Positions 1 to 9,600 of a stretch of DNA of 64,000 nt are shown in pieces. The position numbers and the translations under genes are program-made. Under the pieces are notes generated by a model. That model saw only the letters and a list, made by a program, of their open reading frames with translations, made no database searches and was not told where the DNA came from. Within the stretch, counting starts at the first letter, position 1, and each line of letters begins with the position of its first letter. Source of the stretch: an uncultured Flavobacteriaceae bacterium (GTDB lineage: Bacteria > Bacteroidota > Bacteroidia > Flavobacteriales > Flavobacteriaceae); the NCBI GenBank assembly GCA_943788165.1, contig CALSPF010000002.1:510909-574908 (forward strand), read 5' to 3'.

Positions 1-2
1 TC

Positions 3-3000
3 ACCATCCCTTTCGATTCCGAACAAATTCATGGCATTTCCACGGCTTTGGCAGAAGCGCAAGGTGTTCCGCTGGATGAGGTGCTGGAGAAATTCCATAA
101 GGCATTAGACGAGGTCGCTTATGTGGTTGGACACAATGTTTCGTTTGACCGAAACATTATGGGGGCAGAATACCTTCGTGCAGGTTTGGCAGACGTCTTG
201 GAAAAGAAAGCATTCATTGATACCTGTACAGAAGAAACGGCTCAATTGTGTCAACTGCCTGGAGGTCGTGGGGGGAAATTCAAACTGCCCACACTATCGG
301 AATTGTATCATTTCCTTTTTCAAGAAAGCTTTGAAGAGGCGCACAATGCGACCGCCGATGTAGAGGCAACCTCCCGGGCTTTATTAGAACTCTTCCGGAA
401 AGATGTGTTGCATCCGGCTGTGTTCGAGAATCAGGCAGTGCAAACCCTTGCGTTAAAAGAAGTCTCCACCCCTTTTGATTTGATCGGTTTACGTCACCAA
501 AACCTGAAGGAAGCCTCATTAAAACTAAAAAAGAAGGCGACTCCCCAGTCACCAGCTACATCGACAAATGTTGATCCTTTGTTGGCAGATGCCCCATTTG
601 TGCATTTACACAATCATACGCAGTTTTCTGTCCTGCAAGCGACTTCTCGCATTAATCAGTTGGTCGAAGCAGCAGCCAAGGAACACATGCCCGCATTGGC
701 CATTACTGATCATGGGAATTTGATGGGTGCTTTTCATTTCATAAAGGCCATCAGTAAGCACAATGAAGAGCTAGAAGAAGATCAGAAAATAAAGCCCATT
801 GTGGGTTGTGAGTTTTATGTGTGTGAAGATCATAAAGATAAAACCCGCCGGGACGATGGATATCAAATTGTGTTTTTGGCTAAAAACAAAGAAGGCTACC
901 ATAATTTAGCGAAACTCACTTCTGCCGCCTATGTAGACGGTTTTTACTATGTTCCGAGAATCGACCGTAGACTGGTAGAGCAGTACAAAGAACATTTGAT
1001 TGTGCTTACTGGAAACACTTACGGAGAAGTTCCGTCCAAAATTTTAAACGTTGGAGATCGACAAGCAGAAGAGGCCTTACAATGGTGGCATGGTCAATTT
1101 GGAGACGACTTATATATTGAATTAATGCGTCACGGGGAAGAAGGAGAGAACAGGGCCAACGAAGTATTGGTAAAGTTTTCTAAGACCCATAAGGTCCCCT
1201 TGATAGCGTCAAATAACACCTATTACACCTCTAAAGAAGAAGCCAATGCACACGATATTTTATTGTGTTTAAAGGAAGGTGAAAAACAAGCTACTCCCAT
1301 TGGACGAGGGCGAGGGTTCCGTTATGGCTTCCCCAACCAAGAATATTATTTCAAGTCGGGAGAAGAGATGAAGGAAATCTTTCAAGATTTGCCAGAGACT
1401 ATACTCAATATTCAGGCGCTTGTCGATAAGATAGAACCCTTTGTGCTTGCACGAGATGTCCTCCTTCCAAAGTTCGATATTCCAGCAGCCTATCAGGTTG
1501 AGGTTGATCCCGACGGAAAAAAGGGCGAGAACAATTACCTGCGTTATTTGACCTATGAAGGCGCAAAAGGACGCTATCCTGAAATCACAGACGATATAAA
1601 AGAACGTATCGATTTTGAATTGGATGTAATTGCCAATACGGGCTATCCGGGTTATTTTTTGATTGTCCAAGATTTTATTGCTGCTGCACGAGATATGGAT
1701 GTGTCTGTTGGTCCAGGAAGGGGTTCTGCTGCCGGTTCTGTGGTTGCTTATTGTTTGAAAATCACCAATATTGACCCCATCAAATACGACTTGCTTTTTG
1801 AGCGATTCTTGAATCCGGATCGTGTAAGCATGCCCGATATTGATATTGACTTTGATGACGAAGGACGTGGCCGTGTAATGGACTATGTAATTGAAAAATA
1901 TGGTTCCAATCAGGTGGCGCAAATCATTACCTACGGAACCATGGCAGCAAAGTCGTCCATTCGCGATACGGCCAGGGTGTTGGATCTCCCTCTTGGAGAA
2001 GCCGATCGCATTGCCAAGTTGCTACCCAATATGAAATTGGGCAAAATCTTTAGCCTCAGTGATCAAGAGCTAAAAAAGAGTTTACGTGCAGACGAGCTTT
2101 TAAAGGTCAATGAGATTAAAAACTTGGCCGATGAAGATTCTTTAGCCGGAGAAACCATTCAGCAAGCCAAAGTGTTGGAAGGTTCCTTGCGAAATACTGG
2201 AACACATGCCTGTGGAGTAATCATTACACCAGATGATATTACCCAATTTGTCCCTGTGGCTACAGCAAAAGATTCTGATCTATATGTAACCCAATTCGAC
2301 AACTCAGTGGTTGAAGATGCAGGTCTGTTGAAAATGGATTTCTTAGGCCTCAAAACCTTGACCTTGATAAAGGACACTGTTAAGCTTGTTAAGTACAAGC
2401 ACAATGTAGATCTGGACCCCGACACCTTTCCTTTGGACGACGAAAAGACTTATGAGCTCTTTCAACGTGGAGACACGGTAGGAATATTTCAATATGAATC
2501 TGCCGGAATGCAGAAGTATTTAAAGGATTTAAAACCCACTGTTTTCGCCGATTTGATTGCCATGAATGCCTTGTATCGTCCTGGTCCACTGGAGTATATT
2601 CCAAGTTTTGTCGATCGGAAGAATGGTAAAGAAGAGATTAGTTTTGATCTTCCTGAAATGGCCGAGTACTTGGAGGAAACCTACGGGATAACAGTCTATC
2701 AAGAGCAGGTGATGTTACTTTCACAAAAACTAGCTGGTTTTACCAAGGGTGAAGCCGACGTTTTGCGAAAAGCAATGGGAAAAAAGATCTTCGCTTTACT
2801 ACAAAAACTAAAGCCGCAATTCATTGACGGCGGAAAAAGCAATGGACATCCAGAGGCTGTCTTGGAAAAAATATGGAAAGACTGGGAGGCCTTTGCCGCT
2901 TACGCTTTTAATAAATCACACTCTACTTGCTACGCCTGGATTGGCTATCAAACTGCCTATTTAAAAGCACATTATCCAGCAGAATATATGGCGGCGGTAC

Positions 3001-4151
3001 TGTCCAACAATATGAATGATATAAAGCAGGTCACCTTTTTCATGGAAGAATGCCGTCGTATGGGACTTAATGTGTTAGGCCCAGATGTAAATGAGTCGTT
3101 TTATAAATTTACCGTAAACGATCAGCATGCCATTCGCTTTGGAATGGGCGCTGTAAAAGGCGTTGGTCGTGGAGCAGTAGAGACCATAATAGAACATCGA
3201 AAGGAAGGGAAATATATCTCTATTTTTGATCTCACCCAACGAATCGATCTCCGGGCAGCCAACAAAAAGGCATTGGAAAACTTAACCTTAGCTGGAGGAA
3301 TGGACTCGTTTGGAAACACACATCGGGCACAATATTTTAATCCAGATGGTGATGGTATAACTTTTTTAGAAAAAGCGATTCGCTATGGAGCGAAACATCA
3401 AGAAAGCTTAAATTCTTCCCAGACGAATTTATTTGGAGAAGACAGTGGGCTAGAAGTAGAGGAAATCAAAATCCCCCACTGCGAGAGCTGGGGAACCCTT
3501 GAACGTTTAAAACAAGAAAAAGAAGTGGTTGGAATTTACCTTTCGGCCCATCCATTGGATGATTTTAAGCGCGAAATGAAATATTTTTCCTCGGCTCCTT
3601 TGACAGCATTGAGCGATTTAGATCCATTGGTAAATCGCGAACTGAGTTTTGGAGGTATAGTGAATGCTGTTGACCATCGTATTTCAAAAACAGGAAAGGG
3701 TTGGGCCATTTTTCAACTAGAAGACTTTGCCGACCAGTATGAGTTTAAAATTTTCGGTGAAGAGTATTTAAAGTACCGTCATTTTCTTATTCCCAATGGT
3801 TTTATTCGTTTACGGGTAAAAGTTGTGGAAGGCTGGCGAAACCGAGAAACGGGAAAAGTTGGTGCTCCGCGTATGCAGTTCAATGGTTTTGAAATGCTTC
3901 ACGATACGTTGACCAACAATGTAAAACGTTTGACGTTGCAATTAGATGTCAATCAGTTGAGCGAAGACAGAGTCGCACAGATAAGTGAAATTATTCGCTC
4001 CTTTAAAGGTGAGAAACCTTTGATGGTGGATGTTTTTCATGCGGAAGAAAAAATAAAATTATCCTTACCCAGCAGAAAACAAAAGGTGCGAGTTAGCAAT
4101 GAGTTTTTGCAGTTATTGGAAGAGGAAGAGCTTCCTTACAAGCTTAACTAA
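3..4151 (+). CDS. dnaE: DNA polymerase III alpha subunit with N-terminal exonuclease domain (5' end outside window)
   Basis: Catalytic subunit of the replicative DNA polymerase. The frame is open to the window edge, so the true start lies upstream and a TTG at 48 is internal. The first ~130 residues carry DnaQ-type 3'-5' exonuclease motifs: GHNVSFD (Exo II) and HNATADVEAT (Exo III). A linker follows, then a PHP domain beginning FVHLHNHTQFS with ITDHGNLMG. The polymerase core contains PGRGSAAGSVVAY and the acidic motif PDIDIDFDDEGR, followed by the finger region and an OB-fold near the C-terminus (LSFGGIVNAV). It ends at LPYKLN. A polymerase with proofreading fused at the N-terminus is known in Flavobacteriia. 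Family assignment is very secure. Confidence 0.97.
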   Translation, partial: TIPFDSEQIHGISTALAEAQGVPLDEVLEKFHKALDEVAYVVGHNVSFDRNIMGAEYLRAGLADVLEKKAFIDTCTEETAQLCQLPGGRGGKFKLPTLSELYHFLFQESFEEAHNATADVEATSRALLELFRKDVLHPAVFENQAVQTLALKEVSTPFDLIGLRHQNLKEASLKLKKKATPQSPATSTNVDPLLADAPFVHLHNHTQFSVLQATSRINQLVEAAAKEHMPALAITDHGNLMGAFHFIKAISKHNEELEEDQKIKPIVGCEFYVCEDHKDKTRRDDGYQIVFLAKNKEGYHNLAKLTSAAYVDGFYYVPRIDRRLVEQYKEHLIVLTGNTYGEVPSKILNVGDRQAEEALQWWHGQFGDDLYIELMRHGEEGENRANEVLVKFSKTHKVPLIASNNTYYTSKEEANAHDILLCLKEGEKQATPIGRGRGFRYGFPNQEYYFKSGEEMKEIFQDLPETILNIQALVDKIEPFVLARDVLLPKFDIPAAYQVEVDPDGKKGENNYLRYLTYEGAKGRYPEITDDIKERIDFELDVIANTGYPGYFLIVQDFIAAARDMDVSVGPGRGSAAGSVVAYCLKITNIDPIKYDLLFERFLNPDRVSMPDIDIDFDDEGRGRVMDYVIEKYGSNQVAQIITYGTMAAKSSIRDTARVLDLPLGEADRIAKLLPNMKLGKIFSLSDQELKKSLRADELLKVNEIKNLADEDSLAGETIQQAKVLEGSLRNTGTHACGVIITPDDITQFVPVATAKDSDLYVTQFDNSVVEDAGLLKMDFLGLKTLTLIKDTVKLVKYKHNVDLDPDTFPLDDEKTYELFQRGDTVGIFQYESAGMQKYLKDLKPTVFADLIAMNALYRPGPLEYIPSFVDRKNGKEEISFDLPEMAEYLEETYGITVYQEQVMLLSQKLAGFTKGEADVLRKAMGKKIFALLQKLKPQFIDGGKSNGHPEAVLEKIWKDWEAFAAYAFNKSHSTCYAWIGYQTAYLKAHYPAEYMAAVLSNNMNDIKQVTFFMEECRRMGLNVLGPDVNESFYKFTVNDQHAIRFGMGAVKGVGRGAVETIIEHRKEGKYISIFDLTQRIDLRAANKKALENLTLAGGMDSFGNTHRAQYFNPDGDGITFLEKAIRYGAKHQESLNSSQTNLFGEDSGLEVEEIKIPHCESWGTLERLKQEKEVVGIYLSAHPLDDFKREMKYFSSAPLTALSDLDPLVNRELSFGGIVNAVDHRISKTGKGWAIFQLEDFADQYEFKIFGEEYLKYRHFLIPNGFIRLRVKVVEGWRNRETGKVGAPRMQFNGFEMLHDTLTNNVKRLTLQLDVNQLSEDRVAQISEIIRSFKGEKPLMVDVFHAEEKIKLSLPSRKQKVRVSNEFLQLLEEEELPYKLN

Positions 4152-4193
4152 AAGTTGAGTTTATAGCTGTATAAAGTAAAAATATTTGAGAAG

Positions 4194-4224
4194 TTTCAGA
4201 ACCCCGTGAATTTAATTACCTTTG
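4194..4224 (+). promoter_or_regulatory. Bacteroidota-type promoter for trxA
   Basis: TACCTTTG at 4217-4224 matches the Bacteroidota -7 element TAnnTTTG. A weak -33-like GTTTC lies about 19 bases upstream. It sits 15 bases before the trxA start. The match to the -7 box is seen directly; use as a promoter is inferred. Confidence 0.5.
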
Positions 4225-4239
4225 TTTAAAATTTAAGAT

Positions 4240-4557
4240 ATGGCTTTAGAAATTACCGATGCTACTTTTGAGGAATTAGTATTAAAATCTGATAAACCAG
4301 TTATGGTAGACTTTTGGGCAGCTTGGTGCGGTCCTTGTCGCATGGTTGGTCCCATCATAGACGAGATTAGTTCTGACTATGAAGGAAAAGCAATTGTGGG
4401 TAAATTGGACGTAGATGCCAACCAAGAATTTGCAGCTAAATACGGTGTGCGTAACATTCCAACCGTTTTGGTGTTTAAAGATGGAGAAGTTGTTGGTCGT
4501 CAAGTTGGTGTTGCTCCCAAGACTGCTTACGCTCAATCACTTGACACTGTATTGTAA
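4240..4557 (+). CDS. trxA: Thioredoxin
   Basis: Cytoplasmic protein disulfide reductase of 105 residues, the usual thioredoxin length. The redox motif WAAWCGPC is at residues 26-33 and the conserved cis-proline is in NIPTVLVFKDGE. There is no signal peptide, so it should act in the cytosol with thioredoxin reductase encoded elsewhere. It has its own promoter upstream and a hairpin terminator downstream, which suggests a single-gene transcript separate from dnaE. Confidence 0.96.
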   Translation: MALEITDATFEELVLKSDKPVMVDFWAAWCGPCRMVGPIIDEISSDYEGKAIVGKLDVDANQEFAAKYGVRNIPTVLVFKDGEVVGRQVGVAPKTAYAQSLDTVL

Positions 4558-4579
4558 TTTATCATTAAGTTAATAGCAG

Positions 4580-4607
4580 AGCTCTTCATTTTTAGGAGCT
4601 TTTTTTG
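4580..4607 (+). terminator. Rho-independent terminator after trxA
   Basis: AGCTC (4580-4584) pairs with GAGCT (4596-4600) and is followed by a seven-T run. It lies 23 bases after the trxA stop codon. Confidence 0.65.
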
Positions 4608-4744
4608 TGCTTAATTATAGCAAACAAATAGTTTCATGCGTTGGAAATATTGCTGTTCATTAGCAGTAAATCAAAGAGTTAATAGAGGGTTGCTTGAAAA
4701 GTTTATGCAAAATAAAAAAAAGCTATTTTTTCCTCATTAAAATG

Positions 4745-4775
4745 TTTGGCATAATAAAAATGCAGTGTATATTTG
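4745..4775 (+). promoter_or_regulatory. Consensus promoter of tRNA-Asp
   Basis: TTTG (4745-4748), a 19-base spacer, then TATATTTG (4768-4775). This is an exact match to the Bacteroidota housekeeping promoter TTTG-N19-TAnnTTTG. It is 11 bases upstream of the tRNA 5' end. Confidence 0.8.
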
Positions 4776-4786
4776 CATCCATTCTA

Positions 4787-4860
4787 GGTCTGGTAGTTCA
4801 GCTGGTTAGAATACCTGCCTGTCACGCAGGGGGTCGCGGGTTCGAGTCCCGTCCAGACCG
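4787..4860 (+). tRNA. tRNA-Asp (anticodon GTC)
   Basis: A 74-base cloverleaf. Acceptor strand GGTCTGG pairs with CCAGACC, with discriminator G at 4860. The anticodon stem-loop is CCTGC-CTGTCAC-GCAGG, giving anticodon GTC. The T-arm contains GGTTCGAGTCC. CCA is not encoded. Its 3' 18 bases form the left copy of the repeat bounding the downstream island, so it is the integration target. Confidence 0.97.
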
Positions 4861-4862
4861 CT
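4843..4862 (+). repeat. attL-like direct repeat (3' end of tRNA-Asp)
   Basis: The 20 bases covering the tRNA T-arm and acceptor end recur without mismatch at 19761-19780. This is the classic signature of tyrosine-recombinase integration into a tRNA 3' end. The copy inside the tRNA keeps the gene functional. Confidence 0.9.
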
Positions 4863-4868
4863 CAAACA

Positions 4869-4904
4869 CCCCGAAAGCTCAATTTTTTCGGGGTTTTGTT
4901 TTTT
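4869..4904 (+). terminator. Terminator following tRNA-Asp
   Basis: CCCCGAAA (4869-4876) pairs with TTTCGGGG (4886-4893) and is followed by a T-rich tract. It lies just inside the island, so it was probably brought by the element, restoring tRNA termination. A different weak hairpin follows the right att copy. Confidence 0.75.
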
Positions 4905-4906
4905 TT

Positions 4907-4929
4907 GGTGGGTGGCCAGGTGGGTGGTT
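4907..4929 (+). repeat. GTGGGTGG double repeat, left end of island
   Basis: Two GTGGGTGG units separated by CCAG. The 23-base block recurs at 19649-19671 with one substitution (C to T in the spacer) and in the same orientation. Each copy lies inside the island near its att repeat (44 and 89 bases away). Paired direct repeats close to both cores resemble arm-type binding sites of a tyrosine integrase; that role is inferred. Confidence 0.6.
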
Positions 4930-4971
4930 CGGTCCTTTTTAGCCTTAAAAGATGTGACTGATCCAAGCGAT

Positions 4972-5460
4972 TTAACCATGCTCTGGATGATGCAAAAATC
5001 CCTCAATTGCTTTTATTGATCGATAGCCATTTCGATCATGCCAAGAGTCTGTCCCAGATGGTGACCTCAACGATTCAATGTTCACTTTTCCAATGTCTTT
5101 CGATGTCTTATGGTGAACGTGGTGGGTGTACATGTGTCGATGCTTTGTTTTGGCCCAATCTTCTGGAGTTTCTTCAGCCATTAGCAATGGAAGGTCATTT
5201 TGTTTTGCCCCGTCCCCATGTGTGGCCCCTATGAGGTTGGTCCCATAACGGAAATACTTTCGATGTGCAATGGAACAGTCAAAGGTGATGTTTTCATTCT
5301 TATGGAACCAGGTTTTGATCACATCTGACAAAAAGAATCCTGAAACATAATCATGATTTGATGGACAATGGTTATAATGAGCATCAGCAACTGTGATCAG
5401 TTTCTTCAAAACCTCAACATTCACATCCTTTTTTTTTACTAAATAATTCTCATACCACAT
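4972..5460 (-). pseudogene. C-terminal fragment of a phage-type calcineurin-like phosphoesterase
   Basis: The 162-residue reading frame contains the later metal-binding motifs of calcineurin-like phosphoesterases: SNHDY (for GNHD), ATHGDG and HHVHHK. The surrounding text (NLIGATHGD, DLPLLMA, TKHRHMYTHHVHH, DSWHDRNGYRS) resembles, from memory, uncharacterised phosphoesterases of Bacteroidota phages. The N-terminal motifs (GDxHxG and GDxxD) are absent and no upstream frame continues the match. The C-terminus also stops a few residues early. I read it as a truncated, probably inactive phage remnant, consistent with a decayed island. A short expressed protein cannot be excluded. Confidence 0.6.
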
Positions 5461-5785
5461 CCTATGAGAATCTTATAGGGAGGTATTGATGGTTGTTTTC
5501 CTTTTGATATTATTAGTGTGCGAAATAACATTCCCATTAATGAAGGAGATATTAAAATATATATATTAAATTTTATTACTTGTAGTTATTCTGCTAACTA
5601 TTTTAATCAATCACTAAACTGAACACATTTACTTTTAATCAACTGCTGTTTTGATTTTTGATATATATTAGAATCAAAAAATATTTATTTAAAGAAAAGG
5701 GGTCATTGGTCTAAATAGCGTTAAGGTGCTTTGAAGACATTAAATTAATATTATGATTAAAATAGTTCTTACTTACACCTTGCTA

Positions 5786-5926
5786 CTAACGTTTTGTTGT
5801 TGCTTTAATCTTATTTTTAATTTCACATAATTCCACTTTTGTATATCTTTTATTTTTCCAATACATCTGAACATCACCTTTGGGAATTACTAAATTTTCA
5901 AAGAAAGCTTTTTCGTTTCTATCCAT
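5786..5926 (-). CDS. Small hypothetical protein (46 residues)
   Basis: An ATG-initiated frame of 46 codons ending in TAG, beginning MDRNEKAFFENL and rich in Lys and Glu. The amino-acid composition is plausible for a small soluble protein, but I do not recognise the family and there is no clear promoter. It lies in a decayed part of the island, so it could be a chance frame or a fragment. Confidence 0.25.
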   Translation of the reverse strand: MDRNEKAFFENLVIPKGDVQMYWKNKRYTKVELCEIKNKIKATTKR

Positions 5927-6214
5927 AATCACTGATTAAAACATAAACTTAATTTATATTTGACATTTATATTTTGTAATAAAAAAAAGGCTTAGTAAAA
6001 TATTAATTTTCAACTGATATTCAATCAATAACTTTTATATCTAATTATGTAATCTCTGGGTTTCTGTTTCTTCTATACCTTGTCCAACGGCTCCATAGCT
6101 TTAACCAAAAATTCCTTTACTCGATTTGTTATTTTTTAAAGAATCGCCTGGTGCATTCTAGCATCTTTTCTGCTACTTAACCTTCTTCTATTTCGTCTTA
6201 TTATGTTACCTGCT

Positions 6215-6369
6215 TGACTTTTTTTTAAAGCAGTCATTGTCTTTATTATCTGTTCTCTTAGGAGTAAAAAAGATGTATTTAATTCATTTTCGTCAGACAG
6301 AAGTCTTTAATGTGATACAATAACTATTGTTAAAACAAATAGCAACAGGGAATCATCCTGAATTTCCAT
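6215..6369 (-). pseudogene. Decayed N-terminus of a second AraC-type membrane regulator
   Basis: Reading leftward from an ATG at 6369, the translation contains LLLFVLTIVIV, a stop codon (6307-6309), then RLLSDENELN. The intact regulator at 16925-18007 has LLLFVLTIVIV and RLLNDENKFN at the same spacing from its start, and the DNA aligns clearly over about 80 bases. The remainder of the gene is unrecognisable. It lies divergently upstream of the giant adhesin, so the adhesin once had a regulator on each side, or the island copied or moved one. Confidence 0.65.
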
Positions 6370-6632
6370 CAACAAAGTTGTAGTAATAAATTAATGTTTG
6401 ATCAGTATTACGACAAAGTTGATCTTTTGTCAGTTTCCTAAATCAAGCAGTACATATTTACAGATTAAACCAAGTAAGATATTAATTTCTTACTCTTAAT
6501 GATTCCAGACTTGATGTTTAATTAGTGTTCTAATGATGAAATTTGTTTCAGTCATTTTACAACATGAGTGTATGTAAAATCTACACAGACTTTATTTAAA
6601 ATATTACATTAAAAAATTAATTAATACGTCTG

Positions 6633-9600
6633 ATGGAAGCTTACCAAAACAATGCGGATTATATAGTGGTCTCCAAAATTAATATTGCATTGATTTGGGT
6701 TGTGTTCTTCTTTTGTGGATTTTCCTCATTCGCTCAAAATAATAACAATTTAAATATTGATGAAGTTGATGGTGTAGTCTCATGTCCCTCGAGCACAACA
6801 GATATTGGAGACTCGCGGCTTTTCGGGACTAAAAGGATTTATGTAGTTGGAGATACTGAATTAGATAACGTTGTCAGTGGTGGAAGTTTCTCTGTGGGGG
6901 CTTCAACATTTACTCCCGCCGATTTAAGTTGTGTTTGTATCACACGGTTAACAAATCTGAATAATCTTTTTTTATCTAATGCTTCATTTAACGATGACAT
7001 TGGAAACTGGGACACTTCAAACGTTACTGCAATGGGTGCAATGTTTAGGGATGCGAGTTCCTTTAATCAAGACATAAGTAAATGGGATGTGAGCAATGTT
7101 ATAAACATGGTTGGTATTTTTAGAGGGGCACAAGATTTTAATAATGGTGGTCAAGACCTAAACGATTGGGATACTTCAAATGTTACTTCTATTGAGTACG
7201 CTTTTAATGGCGCAAAGGTCTTTAATAATGGGGCAACAGCAGGAGTATCAACAACTTTGAGTTGGGATGTCGGCAATGTAGATCAAATGCAATACACATT
7301 TCAAAATGCGGATGCTTTTAATGCAAATTTAAGTAATTGGGATACTGGTAAAGTTTTTAGAATGGATAATATGTTTACCAATGCAGATCTTTTTAATAAT
7401 GGGGCAGATCCTGGAGTATCAACCATATTGAATTGGGATACTAGTAGTGTTGTAGGTATGGAAAACATGTTTTATGAGGCAGATAACTTTAATGCAAATA
7501 TTAGCAATTGGGATGTGGGCAATGTTAGACGAATGAACTCAATGTTTAGAGAGGCTAGATTTTTTAATAATGGGGCAGATCCTGGAGTATCAACAACTTT
7601 GAGTTGGGATACTAGCAGTGTTATAACTATGGCTTATATGTTTGCTCTGGCAGATAATTTTAATGCAAATATTAGCAATTGGGATACTAGTCTTGTTACT
7701 GATATGAATAATATGTTTTGGAAAGCATATGTTTTTAACAATGGGGCATCTGCAGGAGCATCATCTTCAACCTTGAGTTGGAATACCAGCAGTGTTACTA
7801 CTATGAAGAGTACATTTAATAGAGCTACTGCTTTTAATGGAAATTTGAGTGGTTGGGATACTAGTAATGTTACTAGAATGGATAATATGTTTGATAACAA
7901 CACCGTTTTTAACAATGGGGCATCTGCAGGAGCATCATCTTCAATCTTGAGTTGGGATACTAGTAAGGTTACTAATTTTAATAATATGTTTGTGAATGCT
8001 GATGCTTTTAATGCAGATATAAGCAGTTGGGACACGAGTAGTCTCATTCAAACATATAGGATGTTTAAAGGAGCAGATGTTTTTAATAGTGATATAGGTG
8101 GATGGAATGTGAGCATTGTCAATAATATGGAGGAAATGTTTCAAAATGCATCAGCCTTTAATCAAGATTTAACTTGTTGGGATGTGGATCCTGCTCCCAT
8201 TTATGATGATTTCAGTACTGGCTCCCCTTTAATTCCAGATTTTGTTCCTCGATGGAACGACCCTAATACCCCATCCATTAGTTATACAGCTTCAACAGCT
8301 GAACAAGATGACTCCCCATTAACTCCAACTATTGTTAGTCTACGCGGGACTTTTACCGCTTCAATTACGGGAGGACTTGTTCATAGAGTGAATCAATGGG
8401 GTTCTGGTAATGCAGATTTTTTAAGTATTGATGCAACTACAGGTGTGATTGACCCATCGAACTCTCTGGCTGGTATATACGATATCACATATACAAATTG
8501 CTTCTCTAGTTTCACAACCTCAATTACAATTCGCTCTGTAAATGATCCAGGATATCAACTAAGCTATGCATCTAGTCCAGTTTGTATATCCGCTGGTGGA
8601 ACGCTTACCCCAACAATAATTCCCACAAACTCGCACGCTACAGTTCCTAGCATGTACATAGATCCTGGAAATCCAGCTAGTTATTCTAATATAGGGAATG
8701 CTCCATCTCTTCAAGCCATATCGAATTTAACTACTAATACCCAATTTACTCATTGGGAAGCCGGCGTTCTTCCTGATGATCCAAATTTACGACCAGACTT
8801 TAGGATATTTAATACTGGGGATGGAATCATTCACAAACCAGGATATTCATGGGAGTTACTTTCTGGAGCAGATCCTGATAATTATATTTGGAAAAATGGC
8901 GAACGTGGATGGCCTAGAAATTCATCCTCCATTTCCATGTGGATAAAGGGGTCTGATTTTACTGAGGTCTTTCAAATGAGTTCGAATGCTTGGTCAAGTG
9001 GTGCTATTAAAGATCGATTTTACTCAACGGGTGGGAAATGGAAAAGAAAAATTAGGGGAGCTGAAACTACTGATCAAGTTATAGGAAATAATACGCTGAC
9101 CGACAATCAGTGGCATCACATAGTAGTAACAAGAGATAAAGATGGAGGGCCCTCTGCGGGTACAGGAAAAACTGGTATTATTAAACTTTATATTGATGGA
9201 GCTTTAACTTATACTGTGACAGGAACCTCTTCGAGTCAGTTGGATGAGAGGGGTCATTGGTATGCAACTTTTGGAAAAGGGGTATTTGTAGGAGAATTTG
9301 GCACAATTAGAATTTTTCATGTTGAATTAACTCAATCTGAAGTTGAATACGAATATGATATGTTTGCTCTTCGATACAAACCTGCTGGGTTTTCAGCGAC
9401 CCCAGGTGGACTTTCAATTAATTCAGCAACCGGAATAATCGATGTTTCAAATTCTGTTTCTGGAACATATGAAATTACCGCCTCTTGGACAGAACCCACA
9501 AGTGGTAAAGTCCACACTTCTTCTAATACAATTACAATTGTAGGCTCTGATCCTAGTTTTAGTTATCCTTCTTCAACAATTGCTCAAGATGACGGGTTAA

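Larger units (their letters stand above)
5461..6632. other. AT-rich intergenic region with gene remnants
   Basis: About 1.17 kb with no long reading frame. It holds a possible 46-residue reading frame (5786-5926, minus) and a decayed copy of an AraC-type regulator N-terminus (6215-6369, minus). The rest is AT-rich with no recognisable feature. I found no strong promoter match for the adhesin gene that follows. Confidence 0.6.

Noticed and set aside
1269-1922. 217-codon minus-strand frame inside dnaE
   Set aside because: Antisense to highly conserved polymerase motifs; composition not protein-like.
4694-4942. Plus-strand frame covering tRNA-Asp
   Set aside because: It runs through the tRNA and its terminator, so it is not a protein gene.
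5755-5830. 25-codon plus-strand frame beginning MIKIVLTYT
   Set aside because: Hydrophobic but too short, with no recognisable signal or context.
7634-8047. Minus-strand open frame inside the adhesin
   Set aside because: Mirror of the regular WDTSNV repeat codons; low-complexity translation with no start context.
6976-8170. Possible CRISPR-like regular spacing of repeats
   Set aside because: The repeats are imperfect coding repeats in one long frame; no identical short repeats with unique spacers occur anywhere in the window.
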